DNA of 20,967 bases from a virus. Position numbers and translations under genes: made by a program. The notes beneath the pieces are model-generated. The model searched no databases and was not told the origin of the DNA. It saw nothing but the letters and a program-made list of their open reading frames with translations. Shown piece by piece: positions 1 to 8,228 of this stretch (its first letter is position 1; every line of letters starts with the position of its first letter). The stretch is taken from IMG/VR virus record IMGVR_UViG_3300037245_000723, positions 1-20,967 of that record; one strand, 5' to 3'.

Positions 1-431
1 CTGGTCATCCACTCTATCGTTCCGTCTCGTTGTACTTGTGGGAACATCCTGTATTCTACTGCATCTTTGATACAGCTATCTAACAGGTAATCAGGAACGT
101 CTATCTCCATCTCTTTAGGTACATAGAAAGCCCTGCCATTGTGTCCCATGGGAACATACGGGAGGTCCGTCTCTGATGTACTATGAAAGATGATTCTTGA
201 CAACATAAGTACAGGCAGGTCTACTTCCTTCTTAAGTTGTTCGATCACAGCCGGGGCGATCTTACCATCATCGTCCTCTTCAACCATAACTTTTGCTGCT
301 TGAATCTTTTCATTCTTCTTGAGCATGTCGATGGCAATCTTCCTATCGTACTCTGCCAACTCAAGACCTTGCAGGCTTAATTCATCTACTACTTGACTGT
401 CTTTCCATGTCCAGTAATTAATCTTGCTCAT
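1..431 (-). CDS. Hypothetical protein downstream of the capsid gene (3' end outside window)
   Basis: An open frame runs from ATG at 431 to the left edge with no stop, giving at least 143 residues. The start follows a purine-rich GGGGAGAGAG site. The product begins MSKINYWTWKDSQVVDE, is soluble and charged, and has no signal peptide or membrane segment. It sits directly after the major capsid gene, where tailed phages often place head-completion, neck or adaptor proteins, so a virion-assembly role is a contextual guess. I do not recognise the family. A terminator-like hairpin separates it from the capsid gene, so it may be transcribed at a lower level than capsid. Confidence 0.8.
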   Translation of the reverse strand, partial: MSKINYWTWKDSQVVDELSLQGLELAEYDRKIAIDMLKKNEKIQAAKVMVEEDDDGKIAPAVIEQLKKEVDLPVLMLSRIIFHSTSETDLPYVPMGHNGRAFYVPKEMEIDVPDYLLDSCIKDAVEYRMFPQVQRDGTIEWMT

Positions 432-470
432 TGTTTCTCTCTCCCCTCTTCTCAGAGATCCCCTCATTGT

Positions 471-511
471 TAAAAAGGATGTGGTGCAGGGGGAGGGAAT
501 CCCTACACCAC
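471..511 (-). terminator. Rho-independent-type terminator after the capsid gene
   Basis: Reading leftward on the minus strand, an 8-bp stem (GTGGTGTA with TGCACCAC, one G-T pair) encloses a further AGGG/CCCT pairing and is followed after ATCC by five T residues. It lies 24 bases past the capsid stop codon. Termination is probably partial, because the next gene has its own SD and no obvious promoter. Confidence 0.65.
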
Positions 512-534
512 ACCTATATAGACCTTACTACAGT

Positions 535-1608
535 TTAGTCAGTAAGGTATCCATCTGCCGTAACTGCAACTTCACCACGAACCATCCAGAAGTCCTGAAG
601 GATGATTGTAGTTTGCTGTGCTTTCCAACCAGCATGACCACGCTGAGCCAAAGGATCTGAGTCAGTCGGTTTCGGGTTGACGACCATAGGCATGATCGAA
701 GCTTTGCCCTTAAGAGGCACTATACCGTATGCATCTCTTGCAAGGTACAGGATAGGATAGACGTGTGCTTCGGAGTTCGAATTTTCAATAACATTCGTTC
801 CACCAGAGGCACCAGCAGATCCTACGGTTGTCCATGGTTCGAAGATTGTGGTAAGGACGTATCTCACATCAGATATCTTTCCTATCTCCCCTTCCATGGG
901 TTTCATTGATCCGTACTTCTCAGAAGGAACAAAGCCAGCAGCCTGACGAATATCATACTCGACATCAGGGTGACAAATTCCGAAGAAGGACGGGGCAATT
1001 GCTTCCGTGCCATAATTGACAGTTGATTTCACGTATGAACTCAACGGTTTTGCCAACTGCCTTTTAAGTGTTCTTGTAGCGTTCCTTTGGAGGGAAGCTG
1101 CAAACACGGAATTAACGGATGCACGTGCAGCACCGTTAGCATACACAACGTTACTACCAGCACGAACAACGTTGAACCGGGCTTTCTCAAGGATGATAGC
1201 TGCTTGCTCACCAAGCACTTCAACAGCTTCCCTAAGGATAGGATCTTCGTGACTGTCAAGGATGATGTCGGTGATAGTAGTTCTATCGCCATACTGAATC
1301 AAGGTAGCCGAAAGGTCTTCCTTGTCAAGCATGGTTGCATCAGGCGTGACACCTTCACTCAGTTGCTTTTGGGTTGGATCGAAATTACCCGTAGCAAAGT
1401 AGTCCTGAGGTGTGAAGGAACTCAGGGAACTATCTTTCATAAAGTATCTACGAAACTTGATAGTCCGTGTACTGTTTGTAGGAAGCGGTTTGGACTGTCC
1501 AAACTTTTCCAGGATCAGGTAAGGGAAACCCCTTTCCAGTAAATCCTTGACAACAAATGCTGCTGTTCTTGGGGTGATATCCCCGTAAGTTGTTACTCCA
1601 GAACTCAT
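535..1608 (-). CDS. Major capsid protein, N4-gp56 family
   Basis: This 357-residue protein forms the icosahedral shell. The N-terminus has the TTYGDITPRTAAFVVKDLLE segment typical of the N4-gp56 capsid family, followed by FGQSKPLP, TIKFRRY and then SEGVTPDA near residue 85. The C-terminus carries the family's DPLAQRGHAGWK motif followed by a final beta segment. Length fits the family. The start at 1608 follows AAAGGAGAACGACT, a strong SD. It sits just after the scaffold gene, the usual order for prohead assembly. Family membership is from motif recognition rather than a search. Confidence 0.9.
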   Translation of the reverse strand: MSSGVTTYGDITPRTAAFVVKDLLERGFPYLILEKFGQSKPLPTNSTRTIKFRRYFMKDSSLSSFTPQDYFATGNFDPTQKQLSEGVTPDATMLDKEDLSATLIQYGDRTTITDIILDSHEDPILREAVEVLGEQAAIILEKARFNVVRAGSNVVYANGAARASVNSVFAASLQRNATRTLKRQLAKPLSSYVKSTVNYGTEAIAPSFFGICHPDVEYDIRQAAGFVPSEKYGSMKPMEGEIGKISDVRYVLTTIFEPWTTVGSAGASGGTNVIENSNSEAHVYPILYLARDAYGIVPLKGKASIMPMVVNPKPTDSDPLAQRGHAGWKAQQTTIILQDFWMVRGEVAVTADGYLTD

Positions 1609-1620
1609 AGTCGTTCTCCT

Positions 1621-2601
1621 TTATTTCTTTTGTACAGCTTCATCCCAAGCTCCGTCAAAGTCGTCCTTAGACTTCTTGTCCTTTGGTATCCGTGGACCAC
1701 CTGACTCACCATCAACTGCTATGTGAGCCTTTGCCTTTGCTTTGGCTTTCTGCTGTTGGGTTTGTGACGATTGTGAAGCTTTGCCTTTATAGCGATCAAA
1801 CATATCAATGATCTCATCGGCTGTGCCACTCTTAATGACAGTTTCAAAACCATACTGGACAAAGGACGGTTGCTTCTCAATCCACACTTTTAACTTACCC
1901 GAATCTCTGATCTCTTCATAGTCAGGATGTGCTTCCCTGATATCACTGAAGTGATCTTCACTGACAACTTCATCTTCCTTTGCTGCCCTTGATCCAAGTT
2001 CATCAAGCTGTGGCTGAAGCTTAGTTAGCTCTGCCTTTACGATCTTCTCTGCCATCTTGGTAGCTATTGCCTTGATCGGCTTCTCCAATGATGGGTACTC
2101 TGTTGTGAACTCGTTGATAGCTTCTGCTGCATCATCTGAATCATCACCCTCAGGAGATGTATCATCCTTGTCTGAAGTTGATTTCTTCGTTGCTTCTTCA
2201 AGTTTCCGTTCGGCCTCTTTAGCACGTTCGTTTGATTTCGAAATTCTACCTTCCCATGAAGACATCTTCTGCTCAGACGCTTTGGCCCTTGCTTCCCAAT
2301 CTATCTCGTCAGTGTCCGTGTCTAAGTCTTCGACAACGGGTTGAACGATTAGGTCTTCATCTTCTGGTTCGTCTCCTTCTGGCTCCGTAGTGCTATCATC
2401 CGAATCTTTTTTTACGTTTCCCTCTTCATCTAACTCAGGTTCGCCCTGAGGCTTACCGTCCAGTGCTTCATCAAACGCTGAATCGAAGTCGTCCATGTCT
2501 GCTGCTTTATCTGGATTCATAGCCAGTTCTAAAGCGTCCAGTTCCGTTTGTTCCTCTTCGTTCAGTTCTGCCATATCTTTTAATTCATCGTATCTACTCA
2601 T
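1621..2601 (-). CDS. Capsid scaffolding protein
   Basis: This 326-residue protein is very acidic and hydrophilic and is predicted largely helical, with a coiled-coil-like stretch rich in Lys, Glu and Ala near residues 110-150. The segment around HPDYEEIRDSGKLKVWIEK and the basic C-terminal tail resemble scaffolds of podovirus-like phages, which guide coat assembly inside the prohead and then leave. Position between portal and capsid supports this. ATG at 2601 is chosen over an upstream in-frame ATG because AAGGGGGAGACG precedes it. An acidic DDFD-x-A-x-DEA motif occurs at both residues 37-46 and 313-322. Confidence 0.85.
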   Translation of the reverse strand: MSRYDELKDMAELNEEEQTELDALELAMNPDKAADMDDFDSAFDEALDGKPQGEPELDEEGNVKKDSDDSTTEPEGDEPEDEDLIVQPVVEDLDTDTDEIDWEARAKASEQKMSSWEGRISKSNERAKEAERKLEEATKKSTSDKDDTSPEGDDSDDAAEAINEFTTEYPSLEKPIKAIATKMAEKIVKAELTKLQPQLDELGSRAAKEDEVVSEDHFSDIREAHPDYEEIRDSGKLKVWIEKQPSFVQYGFETVIKSGTADEIIDMFDRYKGKASQSSQTQQQKAKAKAKAHIAVDGESGGPRIPKDKKSKDDFDGAWDEAVQKK

Positions 2602-2622
2602 CGTCTCCCCCTTCAAGGTTAT

Positions 2623-2639
2623 CCAACAACTGTTGTTGG
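2623..2639. repeat. Short perfect hairpin ahead of the scaffold gene
   Basis: CCAACAAC and GTTGTTGG are separated by one base in the 51-base gap between a small gene and the scaffold SD. No T-run follows on the minus strand, so a simple terminator is unlikely. It could be a pause or processing site, or a protein-binding palindrome. Confidence 0.4.
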
Positions 2640-2652
2640 GCCAATTAGATTA

Positions 2653-2883
2653 TTAGCTGAATGCTCCGTCATGCCCTTTATGTTTCTTCTCAGGGTCAAA
2701 GCCCATTTCCTTTAGTAGTCTATTAAGGTACTGTGCTACTCCCTGATTCCTAAACACCTCATCCCCCTCTGCTGTGTCGTTCTTCTTTCTAACATCGTCC
2801 AGGTCGCTACCGACCAAAGCCAGGAAAGCTCTAAAGGCTGCTGCTTCCCTATATTCGATCACCCTCTTTAGTGTAGCTCTCAT
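2653..2883 (-). CDS. Small hypothetical protein between portal and scaffold
   Basis: A 76-residue, mostly helical, charged protein starting MRATLKRVIEYREAAAF. Its ATG directly follows the portal stop codon (TAAATG), with AAGGAC upstream in the portal coding end as SD, so its translation is probably coupled to portal. Small conserved proteins in this position occur in many phages with N4-gp56-type capsids, but I do not know a function. The tight packing in the head operon suggests a role in head assembly or DNA packaging. Confidence 0.75.
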   Translation of the reverse strand: MRATLKRVIEYREAAAFRAFLALVGSDLDDVRKKNDTAEGDEVFRNQGVAQYLNRLLKEMGFDPEKKHKGHDGAFS

Positions 2884-4977
2884 TTATACTTGTCCTTCCT
2901 GCACCAAGTCAGACTGATTAGGTGTGCCTGTTCCTGGTGTCATCTCTCCTTCAACGTGTCCACCGGACTTGGCCTTAAGCATTGCCAGTTCCTGCATGAA
3001 CTCTTTGTCTGCTTTCTGTGCTTCTGCACGGTCCTGCTCTTCGATCTCGACAGTGTTCTTGTCCTTGATAAGTTCCATATCGTCAAGGTCCATAGCTTTG
3101 ACTATTGCACGTAGTACGTTGTCTCTACGGGTGTACATCATATCAATCTCATTTGCTGTCAAAGCTAAGAACTGGTGTAACGATTCCAGTTTGACTTCTC
3201 TTGCAATGAGTGATGTGCTACCCCTTGCCTGTACGTTGAAGTCTCCCTTGATATGCTCTTTCTCAGAGAACTCCATATTCCAGAAGTACAGTCCCTTAAT
3301 GAATGGTTTAGTTATACCTTCGTCAAAGTTCTTGACTTGATCTTTCAGTGTGATGTTAGCTGCACCCATTAGCATGGACAGGCCAGAGGCTGTCTTGCCA
3401 GCACCACCCATGTTGTCAGTGCTGCCATACATGTAACGTGGTATAGTTGTGATCTCATCAGCAGCAGTCTGGAAGAACCCGATCATTGCCATGAACTCAT
3501 TGGTATGAGTGTCAACGTTATACACATGCACAGCTTGTGCCTGTGCTTCCATACCTGTACCCTCTCTTGCAAATACCCTGAATGGATACAAGTCTCTTGG
3601 GTCTTCATCAGCAGCCAGTAGGTCTACGTTGACTTCAACGATAGGTCCTGCTGAGATAGCTGCATTGTCAAGCATTGCTCTTACTGCACCATTGAAGAGT
3701 TTTTGAACATCTCTCATTATCTTAGGTATACCATCTCCTAAGATGCTGGTGTCGTCCTTCTCATAGTAGTACAGATGATACGGTATCTCTGATCCTTCGA
3801 TGTAGGAGATAATAGCCTTAACAACGATGGGACCTAACAACCAAATGTTTACTGCTACGTCATTGCCCATGCCCTCAGGAACGTCTATGTCATTGTCCTC
3901 AAGAGTTTGCTTTGACATGTATCCCCAATACTCTATCATCTCGTACTTACCACGTCTCTTGTACACACTCTGACCGTCACTACCGATATTAGATGTACCA
4001 GCATTGGTTGTCTCTCTGTAGCCTTGGGTACGTTCTGAGCCAGTTGGGTTTAATGCCCTGAGGTCGTTCTCATGGTTCTTATAAGGTGCATCACCTTTAG
4101 GGTACATCTCAAGAAAAGCTTTGATAGCTTTACCGTTGAAGTCTTCCCTGTTGGCAAGCTCTAACACACGTTGCCTACTCTTAACGTGTCTCTGGAAACA
4201 TCCTCTCATATTGTCAGATGTCCTTGAAGAGAAGTCAGGATAGAAGTCCCATATGGATACGTGTTCACACCAAGGCGAAAGCGTATCGACATGTACTGTT
4301 ACCCATTCACCGTCAGGTCCAGGTAACCAACGTTTCACTCTCCGTTGCTTTACCAGTGGTCCCTTAAGTATGCCAGTGCCATAGATGTGTCCGTCCTTCA
4401 TGACACTACGAATGATATCCCTGTACTTCAATTCTGAGAGTTGATCTTCCATCTCAGCTTCCATGGCATCACTACGCTTCTGTGCTTCCTTGTTAAGCTC
4501 CTTCTTGATGAACTGTTCTGTGGCAGGCTCACCAGTTTGTTTCTCGTACTGGTCTGCAATATTTTGTATGATGCCTGGATTTAACTCCGGCACTGGTGTT
4601 GGGTCAATGCCCCAATTCTTTTCCTTGTTAGCTGGAAACAGGAGGTCAGTCTGACGTGAGGTTACAGTGTTGACCTTTGTCCGTGTGAGGCCAAGGAATG
4701 CCTTTGATCTCTTAGGATGCATACGTCCAAGAGTAATTGGATCGTACTCACCTCTGTACTGTCTGAGGTCATCAATGAAGTCACACTCTTTGTCTCGCCT
4801 GTCTATCTCGTACTCATTAAACAGACTCTGAATGACACCACCTAATGGAGTGATGAACTCTGTAAGAGTAGTACTCAGGGCATCGTCCACGCCCCGGTGT
4901 TTTGAAGCCTCAGCGAATACCTTATTAAACTGATCTACATCTTCATCTCTTTTTTGTAAGTCCTGTTCAGTTGCCAT
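2884..4977 (-). CDS. Portal protein (podovirus type)
   Basis: A 697-residue protein that should form the dodecameric portal at the capsid vertex, docking the terminase and later the tail. Near the N-terminus it has a DLRQYRGEYDP motif and then SELKYRDIIRSVMKDGHIYG, which is characteristic of long podovirus portals. The TASGLSMLMGAANITLKDQV segment lies in the C-terminal third. The last 60 or so residues are charged and helical, like the barrel and tail of long portals. ATG at 4977 has AAAGGAATCAAC upstream, overlapping the large terminase stop. Length matches P22/N4-like portals rather than siphovirus portals. Confidence 0.9.
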   Translation of the reverse strand: MATEQDLQKRDEDVDQFNKVFAEASKHRGVDDALSTTLTEFITPLGGVIQSLFNEYEIDRRDKECDFIDDLRQYRGEYDPITLGRMHPKRSKAFLGLTRTKVNTVTSRQTDLLFPANKEKNWGIDPTPVPELNPGIIQNIADQYEKQTGEPATEQFIKKELNKEAQKRSDAMEAEMEDQLSELKYRDIIRSVMKDGHIYGTGILKGPLVKQRRVKRWLPGPDGEWVTVHVDTLSPWCEHVSIWDFYPDFSSRTSDNMRGCFQRHVKSRQRVLELANREDFNGKAIKAFLEMYPKGDAPYKNHENDLRALNPTGSERTQGYRETTNAGTSNIGSDGQSVYKRRGKYEMIEYWGYMSKQTLEDNDIDVPEGMGNDVAVNIWLLGPIVVKAIISYIEGSEIPYHLYYYEKDDTSILGDGIPKIMRDVQKLFNGAVRAMLDNAAISAGPIVEVNVDLLAADEDPRDLYPFRVFAREGTGMEAQAQAVHVYNVDTHTNEFMAMIGFFQTAADEITTIPRYMYGSTDNMGGAGKTASGLSMLMGAANITLKDQVKNFDEGITKPFIKGLYFWNMEFSEKEHIKGDFNVQARGSTSLIAREVKLESLHQFLALTANEIDMMYTRRDNVLRAIVKAMDLDDMELIKDKNTVEIEEQDRAEAQKADKEFMQELAMLKAKSGGHVEGEMTPGTGTPNQSDLVQEGQV

Positions 4978-4988
4978 GTTGATTCCTT

Positions 4989-6557
4989 TTAGTAGCCACT
5001 TGTACTATCGGCAGGTTGATTATAAGCATTCTTCTTCGGTTTGCTCTTACGTTTCTTTCCAGTTTTTCCTTCTGAACATTCAATGGCACCGTACTGTACG
5101 GCCTCATGTATGTGACTGTAGATGTTCTTTTCCCACTTCTCTTTAAACATATCAGCATTACTTGATCGAACATTCATAACCCCAAGTCTCTTTCTCTCAA
5201 ACTTGAACTCAGATATAAAGCCCTTACGAATGTAGGCACACTTGGGTCCCACAGAAAAGCCGTCTAATCTTCGGAGGAAGTAAATAACTGCTTCCCTACG
5301 TTTGATGGGGTTGTTCGTTTTAGCATGTCTGTAACTCAGGCCACATCCTTTGATGATCTCAGCAGCAGACTTGGCATCGTTCTGTGATCGTATACCAGCC
5401 GAAGGATCGATGAGCAACTCAAAGTTGAACTTCGGGTAGTTGTTAATGAGATGAGGTTTCAAGTGATCATCACAGAATGCTTGGATGGAACAGTCCTCTG
5501 TGACGATTTCATCAAACACGTTCAATGTGCCTGTTGGAGTTAGCTGCATAAAGGCAGCAGCAGGAGTAAGGCCTAAGTCCATGCCTATGATGATTGGTAC
5601 TCCAGGCATTGGATCAATCATCTTGTCATTGAAGTGAACACCGTCCTGGTACTCTGCATACACAGGCTTGCCTGATCTAAGCTCACCATAGCTGTTCATG
5701 ATCATAACACTGACCCAATCAGCCTCAGCACCCAACACCTGATCTATATAGTAGTCGGCTGCAAGGTGAGGTACGTACCACTGTCCAGTTTCTTTGTTAT
5801 ACGTTGACTTGACTGTGGGCGGTTTGTTTATTGCTCCGGGTTCGAAGTGACCTAAGTTGTCTGCATCGGGATTGATGATGTAGGCATTGCCTTGTACATC
5901 AATCAGATCAGACTCTCCTGGTTTAACCATCAGTAGTGCTGGAGGTTGATGGTAGAAGAGATGTCCAGGTGGTTGCTCTTCTTCGGCTATGGAGTACAGC
6001 CAGTGGTCAGTAGGCACAGAGTTATAATCACAAATGATGAAGGGGAACGATGCTCCACCTTCACGTTCCTCAGGATACCTATTGATTCTTGACTTGAGCA
6101 TCTGATGCACTGCTCTTGGAATTTCAGCAGCCTCATTCAAATGCGCCCCTGTAAGCTCCAATGACTGTAGCTTGTTGACATCTTCTTCCCTGTCCAGGGC
6201 AATAAAGATTAACTCCATGATGATCGTTGACACGCCATCGGGATGTGGAAGCTTTAACTCTCCACGGATAGGTGTGTCGTACACGATGTTGATTAGGTTC
6301 TTAAACCATAGCTGCCATGATTTCACGACAGTAGTTTTGAGTGCCGGATATGTGGCTCTGAGTATTCCATAACGTGAACGTCTTACCAGTGTTCCGTCAG
6401 GCTCCTTCTGTACAGGTTGCTGCATTGCATTGAGCATGCAGTGCCAGATACAGCCGGAAGACTTACCACTACCAACCGGACCCCGTATGAACATGTACTT
6501 CATTAGTGCTGCGTGTACACCCTGAAATGTTGGGTTTGCAAAATAGTTTAACTCCAC
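4989..6557 (-). CDS. terL: Terminase large subunit
   Basis: This 522-residue protein is the packaging motor: an N-terminal ATPase and a C-terminal nuclease. Walker A is GPVGSGKS at residues 26-33. LTGAHLNEAAEIP fits the Walker B/catalytic glutamate region of this TerL type. The nuclease acidic residues are in IIIGMDLGLTP and LLIDPSAG, with a conserved YSHIHEAVQYG near the C-terminus. I choose GTG at 6557: CAAGGGGGAATC lies directly upstream, while the longer frame reaching a TTG at 6671 overlaps a separate well-supported small gene. The portal gene follows 11 bases after its stop. Confidence 0.92.
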   Translation of the reverse strand: MELNYFANPTFQGVHAALMKYMFIRGPVGSGKSSGCIWHCMLNAMQQPVQKEPDGTLVRRSRYGILRATYPALKTTVVKSWQLWFKNLINIVYDTPIRGELKLPHPDGVSTIIMELIFIALDREEDVNKLQSLELTGAHLNEAAEIPRAVHQMLKSRINRYPEEREGGASFPFIICDYNSVPTDHWLYSIAEEEQPPGHLFYHQPPALLMVKPGESDLIDVQGNAYIINPDADNLGHFEPGAINKPPTVKSTYNKETGQWYVPHLAADYYIDQVLGAEADWVSVMIMNSYGELRSGKPVYAEYQDGVHFNDKMIDPMPGVPIIIGMDLGLTPAAAFMQLTPTGTLNVFDEIVTEDCSIQAFCDDHLKPHLINNYPKFNFELLIDPSAGIRSQNDAKSAAEIIKGCGLSYRHAKTNNPIKRREAVIYFLRRLDGFSVGPKCAYIRKGFISEFKFERKRLGVMNVRSSNADMFKEKWEKNIYSHIHEAVQYGAIECSEGKTGKKRKSKPKKNAYNQPADSTSGY

Positions 6558-6579
6558 GATTCCCCCTTGAACGTGTGTG

Positions 6580-6717
6580 CTACTTCTTTTTCTTCTCATC
6601 TTTAAAAAGTTCGTCCATAATATCTTTACGGGTTTGTTTCTGTTTCTTAATAGTCTTCTTAGCACCACCAAACGAAAACAAACCTAACTTGGCTTTCTTT
6701 TTCTTTTTCCGTGGCAT
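6580..6717 (-). CDS. Small lysine-rich protein before terL
   Basis: A 45-residue protein, MPRKKKKKAKLGLFSFGGAK then a charged helix ending in four lysines. It has one of the best SD sites in the window, CTAAAGGAGGATAAATT directly before ATG. Its stop is 22 bases before the terL GTG. About 40 percent of residues are Lys or Arg. A nucleic-acid-binding or packaging accessory role is plausible from composition and position only. I do not recognise a family, and its frame differs from that of terL. Confidence 0.7.
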   Translation of the reverse strand: MPRKKKKKAKLGLFSFGGAKKTIKKQKQTRKDIMDELFKDEKKKK

Positions 6718-6730
6718 AATTTATCCTCCT

Positions 6731-7303
6731 TTAGAAAATTCCCCAATCACCAGAAGTATCGCCCTGATCTGAGCCACCATCACCGTAGGAATCACCGTAG
6801 TCACCACCACTCCAATCATATTGTCCGGCTGGATAACTACCGTCAGCAGCCATTTCACCTACTTGCCATTCGGCACCTCCCACACCCTGGACAGTCTTTC
6901 CACCACCAACACGACTGCCACCGTTACCGTCAACATTGTAGTCAACACCACTGACGGCATAATCATCACTATAATTGCCTCTCCGTCTGTTTTGAGCATT
7001 GGCAGCATCAGCAGCTATTTTTGCATCGGCAGCAGCTTTTGCATCAGCAATTGCTTTTGCTTCTGCATCTGATTTTGCTTTTGCTTTTGCTGCGACACGC
7101 TTGGTCCTTGCGATCTTTCTATTAGCAGTTGCACCTGCTGATGCATCTTTATATGCTTGTGCTATTCTTCCCAACTTGGGAACACCATCAGCACCAATTG
7201 GGTTTGGGCCATATTTCTGTCCAGTGCCAGTACCTCCGAGTCCAAGTGCTGGTTGGGCTGCTGCTCCAGTGCCTGTGCTTGTGCTTGTGGCTGCATCTGC
7301 CAT
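6731..7303 (-). CDS. Low-complexity Ala/Gly-rich protein, function unknown
   Basis: A 190-residue protein in three compositional blocks. Residues 1-40 are Thr/Gly/Ala rich. A central Ala-Lys-Asp helix-like block with repeated ADAKAAADAK units follows. The C-terminal third is Gly, Asp and Tyr rich and ends DTSGDWGIF. ATG at 7303 is used because AAGGAGAACAGC precedes it; an in-frame ATG nine codons upstream lies inside the previous gene. It lies between a beta-rich gene and the terminase genes, suggesting an internal virion or ejection protein, but no motif proves that. Confidence 0.75.
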   Translation of the reverse strand: MADAATSTSTGTGAAAQPALGLGGTGTGQKYGPNPIGADGVPKLGRIAQAYKDASAGATANRKIARTKRVAAKAKAKSDAEAKAIADAKAAADAKIAADAANAQNRRRGNYSDDYAVSGVDYNVDGNGGSRVGGGKTVQGVGGAEWQVGEMAADGSYPAGQYDWSGGDYGDSYGDGGSDQGDTSGDWGIF

Positions 7304-7317
7304 GCTGTTCTCCTTAT

Positions 7318-7680
7318 TTAGTAAGCCCACACGTAGTAGGCATAGTATGAATGTTCTGCCCCATTGTCCAGCGTGAGGTTAAATACTAATGTGTGTTTTA
7401 CTCCACCTATGTACGTGGACGTGGTGGGATAGTTAAAGTATGCAGAGATAATGAAGTCAGTTGATACAACTGTTTCAACAGCGTCAATAAGCTCGTCCGT
7501 GGTATCCGTTTCGTCTGTCAGTACGTCCTTTGGATTAACATGACCAAGATATGACTTCAGAGATATCGCTGATATCGTTGTACCATCAGGCAAAGCTCCA
7601 TCTTCAAAGTCAAACTTGAATGGTCCATAGTCAACCGTTGCTTGATGTATTCTTATTTTGAATCTGTCGAAGTCTGCCAT
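7318..7680 (-). CDS. Beta-rich hypothetical structural protein
   Basis: A 120-residue protein starting MADFDRFKIRIHQATVDYG. Alternating hydrophobic residues and a final strand with many aromatics (EHSYYAYYVWAY) suggest a small beta-sandwich, of the kind used in neck, baseplate or decoration proteins. A good SD, AAGGAGC, lies upstream of ATG 7680 and overlaps the end of the previous small gene. Family not recognised. The role is inferred from the late-gene context. Confidence 0.75.
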   Translation of the reverse strand: MADFDRFKIRIHQATVDYGPFKFDFEDGALPDGTTISAISLKSYLGHVNPKDVLTDETDTTDELIDAVETVVSTDFIISAYFNYPTTSTYIGGVKHTLVFNLTLDNGAEHSYYAYYVWAY

Positions 7681-7692
7681 GTTCGATGCTCC

Positions 7693-7833
7693 TTATGATT
7701 GTGACTCGTCTTTTTCGTGGGCTGTGAAAGTAGTGATCTTCTCCAGAGCTTCGAATGTAGACTGTAAGGTTTCTGAAGAATTAAATAATTTCTCAAGTGC
7801 CAGTGCTTCGTTAGTCAGTTCTGTTTGGCCCAT
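7693..7833 (-). CDS. Small helical protein, 46 residues
   Basis: A short gene starting MGQTELTNEALALEKLFNSS and ending HEKDESQS. Its ATG is one base after the stop of the upstream gene (TAAGATG), and a GAGGAG SD lies within that gene's last codons, so coupled translation is likely. It is predicted to be one amphipathic helix with a polar tail. It fills the only gap between two firm genes in the same orientation, which supports it as real. Function unknown. Confidence 0.65.
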   Translation of the reverse strand: MGQTELTNEALALEKLFNSSETLQSTFEALEKITTFTAHEKDESQS

Positions 7834-7834
7834 C

Positions 7835-8218
7835 TTACGTCTTCTCCTCTATCTTGTTTGGCACCTGAATGTTGAAGATGATCTTGTCATGTTCCGAAGC
7901 TGTACCAAGTTCCATCGAACGTAGTTTCGGATAACAGTACGCCAGTAGTTTCTCAAGCATGGTCCAACGTTTGGCCTGTGAACCATTAAGGAACTCAAGT
8001 TCGTCCTCAGAGAAGCCAGTGGTAGGTGATAGGTGTGCCTCAGCATTCTCCAACGCCCGAATAACCAACGGCTTAGAGGCATCACTGATCTCTCTATATA
8101 GTGCTAAGACTTCCTCAATTACGTTAAAGTTATGCTCCGAAGTCAGGAGGTGTAACAACCTCCGGCTATTTTTATTAGGCGTACCTTTCTCTCTGCCACC
8201 AGTTTTCTTACCCTTCAT
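7835..8218 (-). CDS. Candidate terminase small subunit
   Basis: A 127-residue protein with a basic N-terminus KGKKTGGREKGTPNKNSRRL. This GGR-x-KGTPNK pattern recurs in phage small terminase-like DNA-recognition proteins. The rest is helical, with a middle region that could oligomerise and a short C-terminal tail. It lies upstream of terL in the same operon, separated by four small genes, which fits the usual TerS-TerL order loosely. SD GGGAGACAGCA precedes ATG 8218. Alternatively it is a related DNA-binding protein of unknown role. Confidence 0.6.
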   Translation of the reverse strand: MKGKKTGGREKGTPNKNSRRLLHLLTSEHNFNVIEEVLALYREISDASKPLVIRALENAEAHLSPTTGFSEDELEFLNGSQAKRWTMLEKLLAYCYPKLRSMELGTASEHDKIIFNIQVPNKIEEKT

Positions 8219-8228
8219 TGCTGTCTCC

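Noticed and set aside
1016-1542. Plus-strand open frames within the capsid gene
   Set aside because: They are opposite-strand shadows without SD sites or recognisable products.
6558-6671. N-terminal extension of the large terminase to a TTG start
   Set aside because: It overlaps a small gene with a strong SD in another frame, and the GTG at 6557 has its own SD.
6821-7376. Long plus-strand frames opposite the Ala/Gly-rich protein
   Set aside because: They arise from the repetitive alanine codons read in reverse and give low-complexity peptides without a start context.
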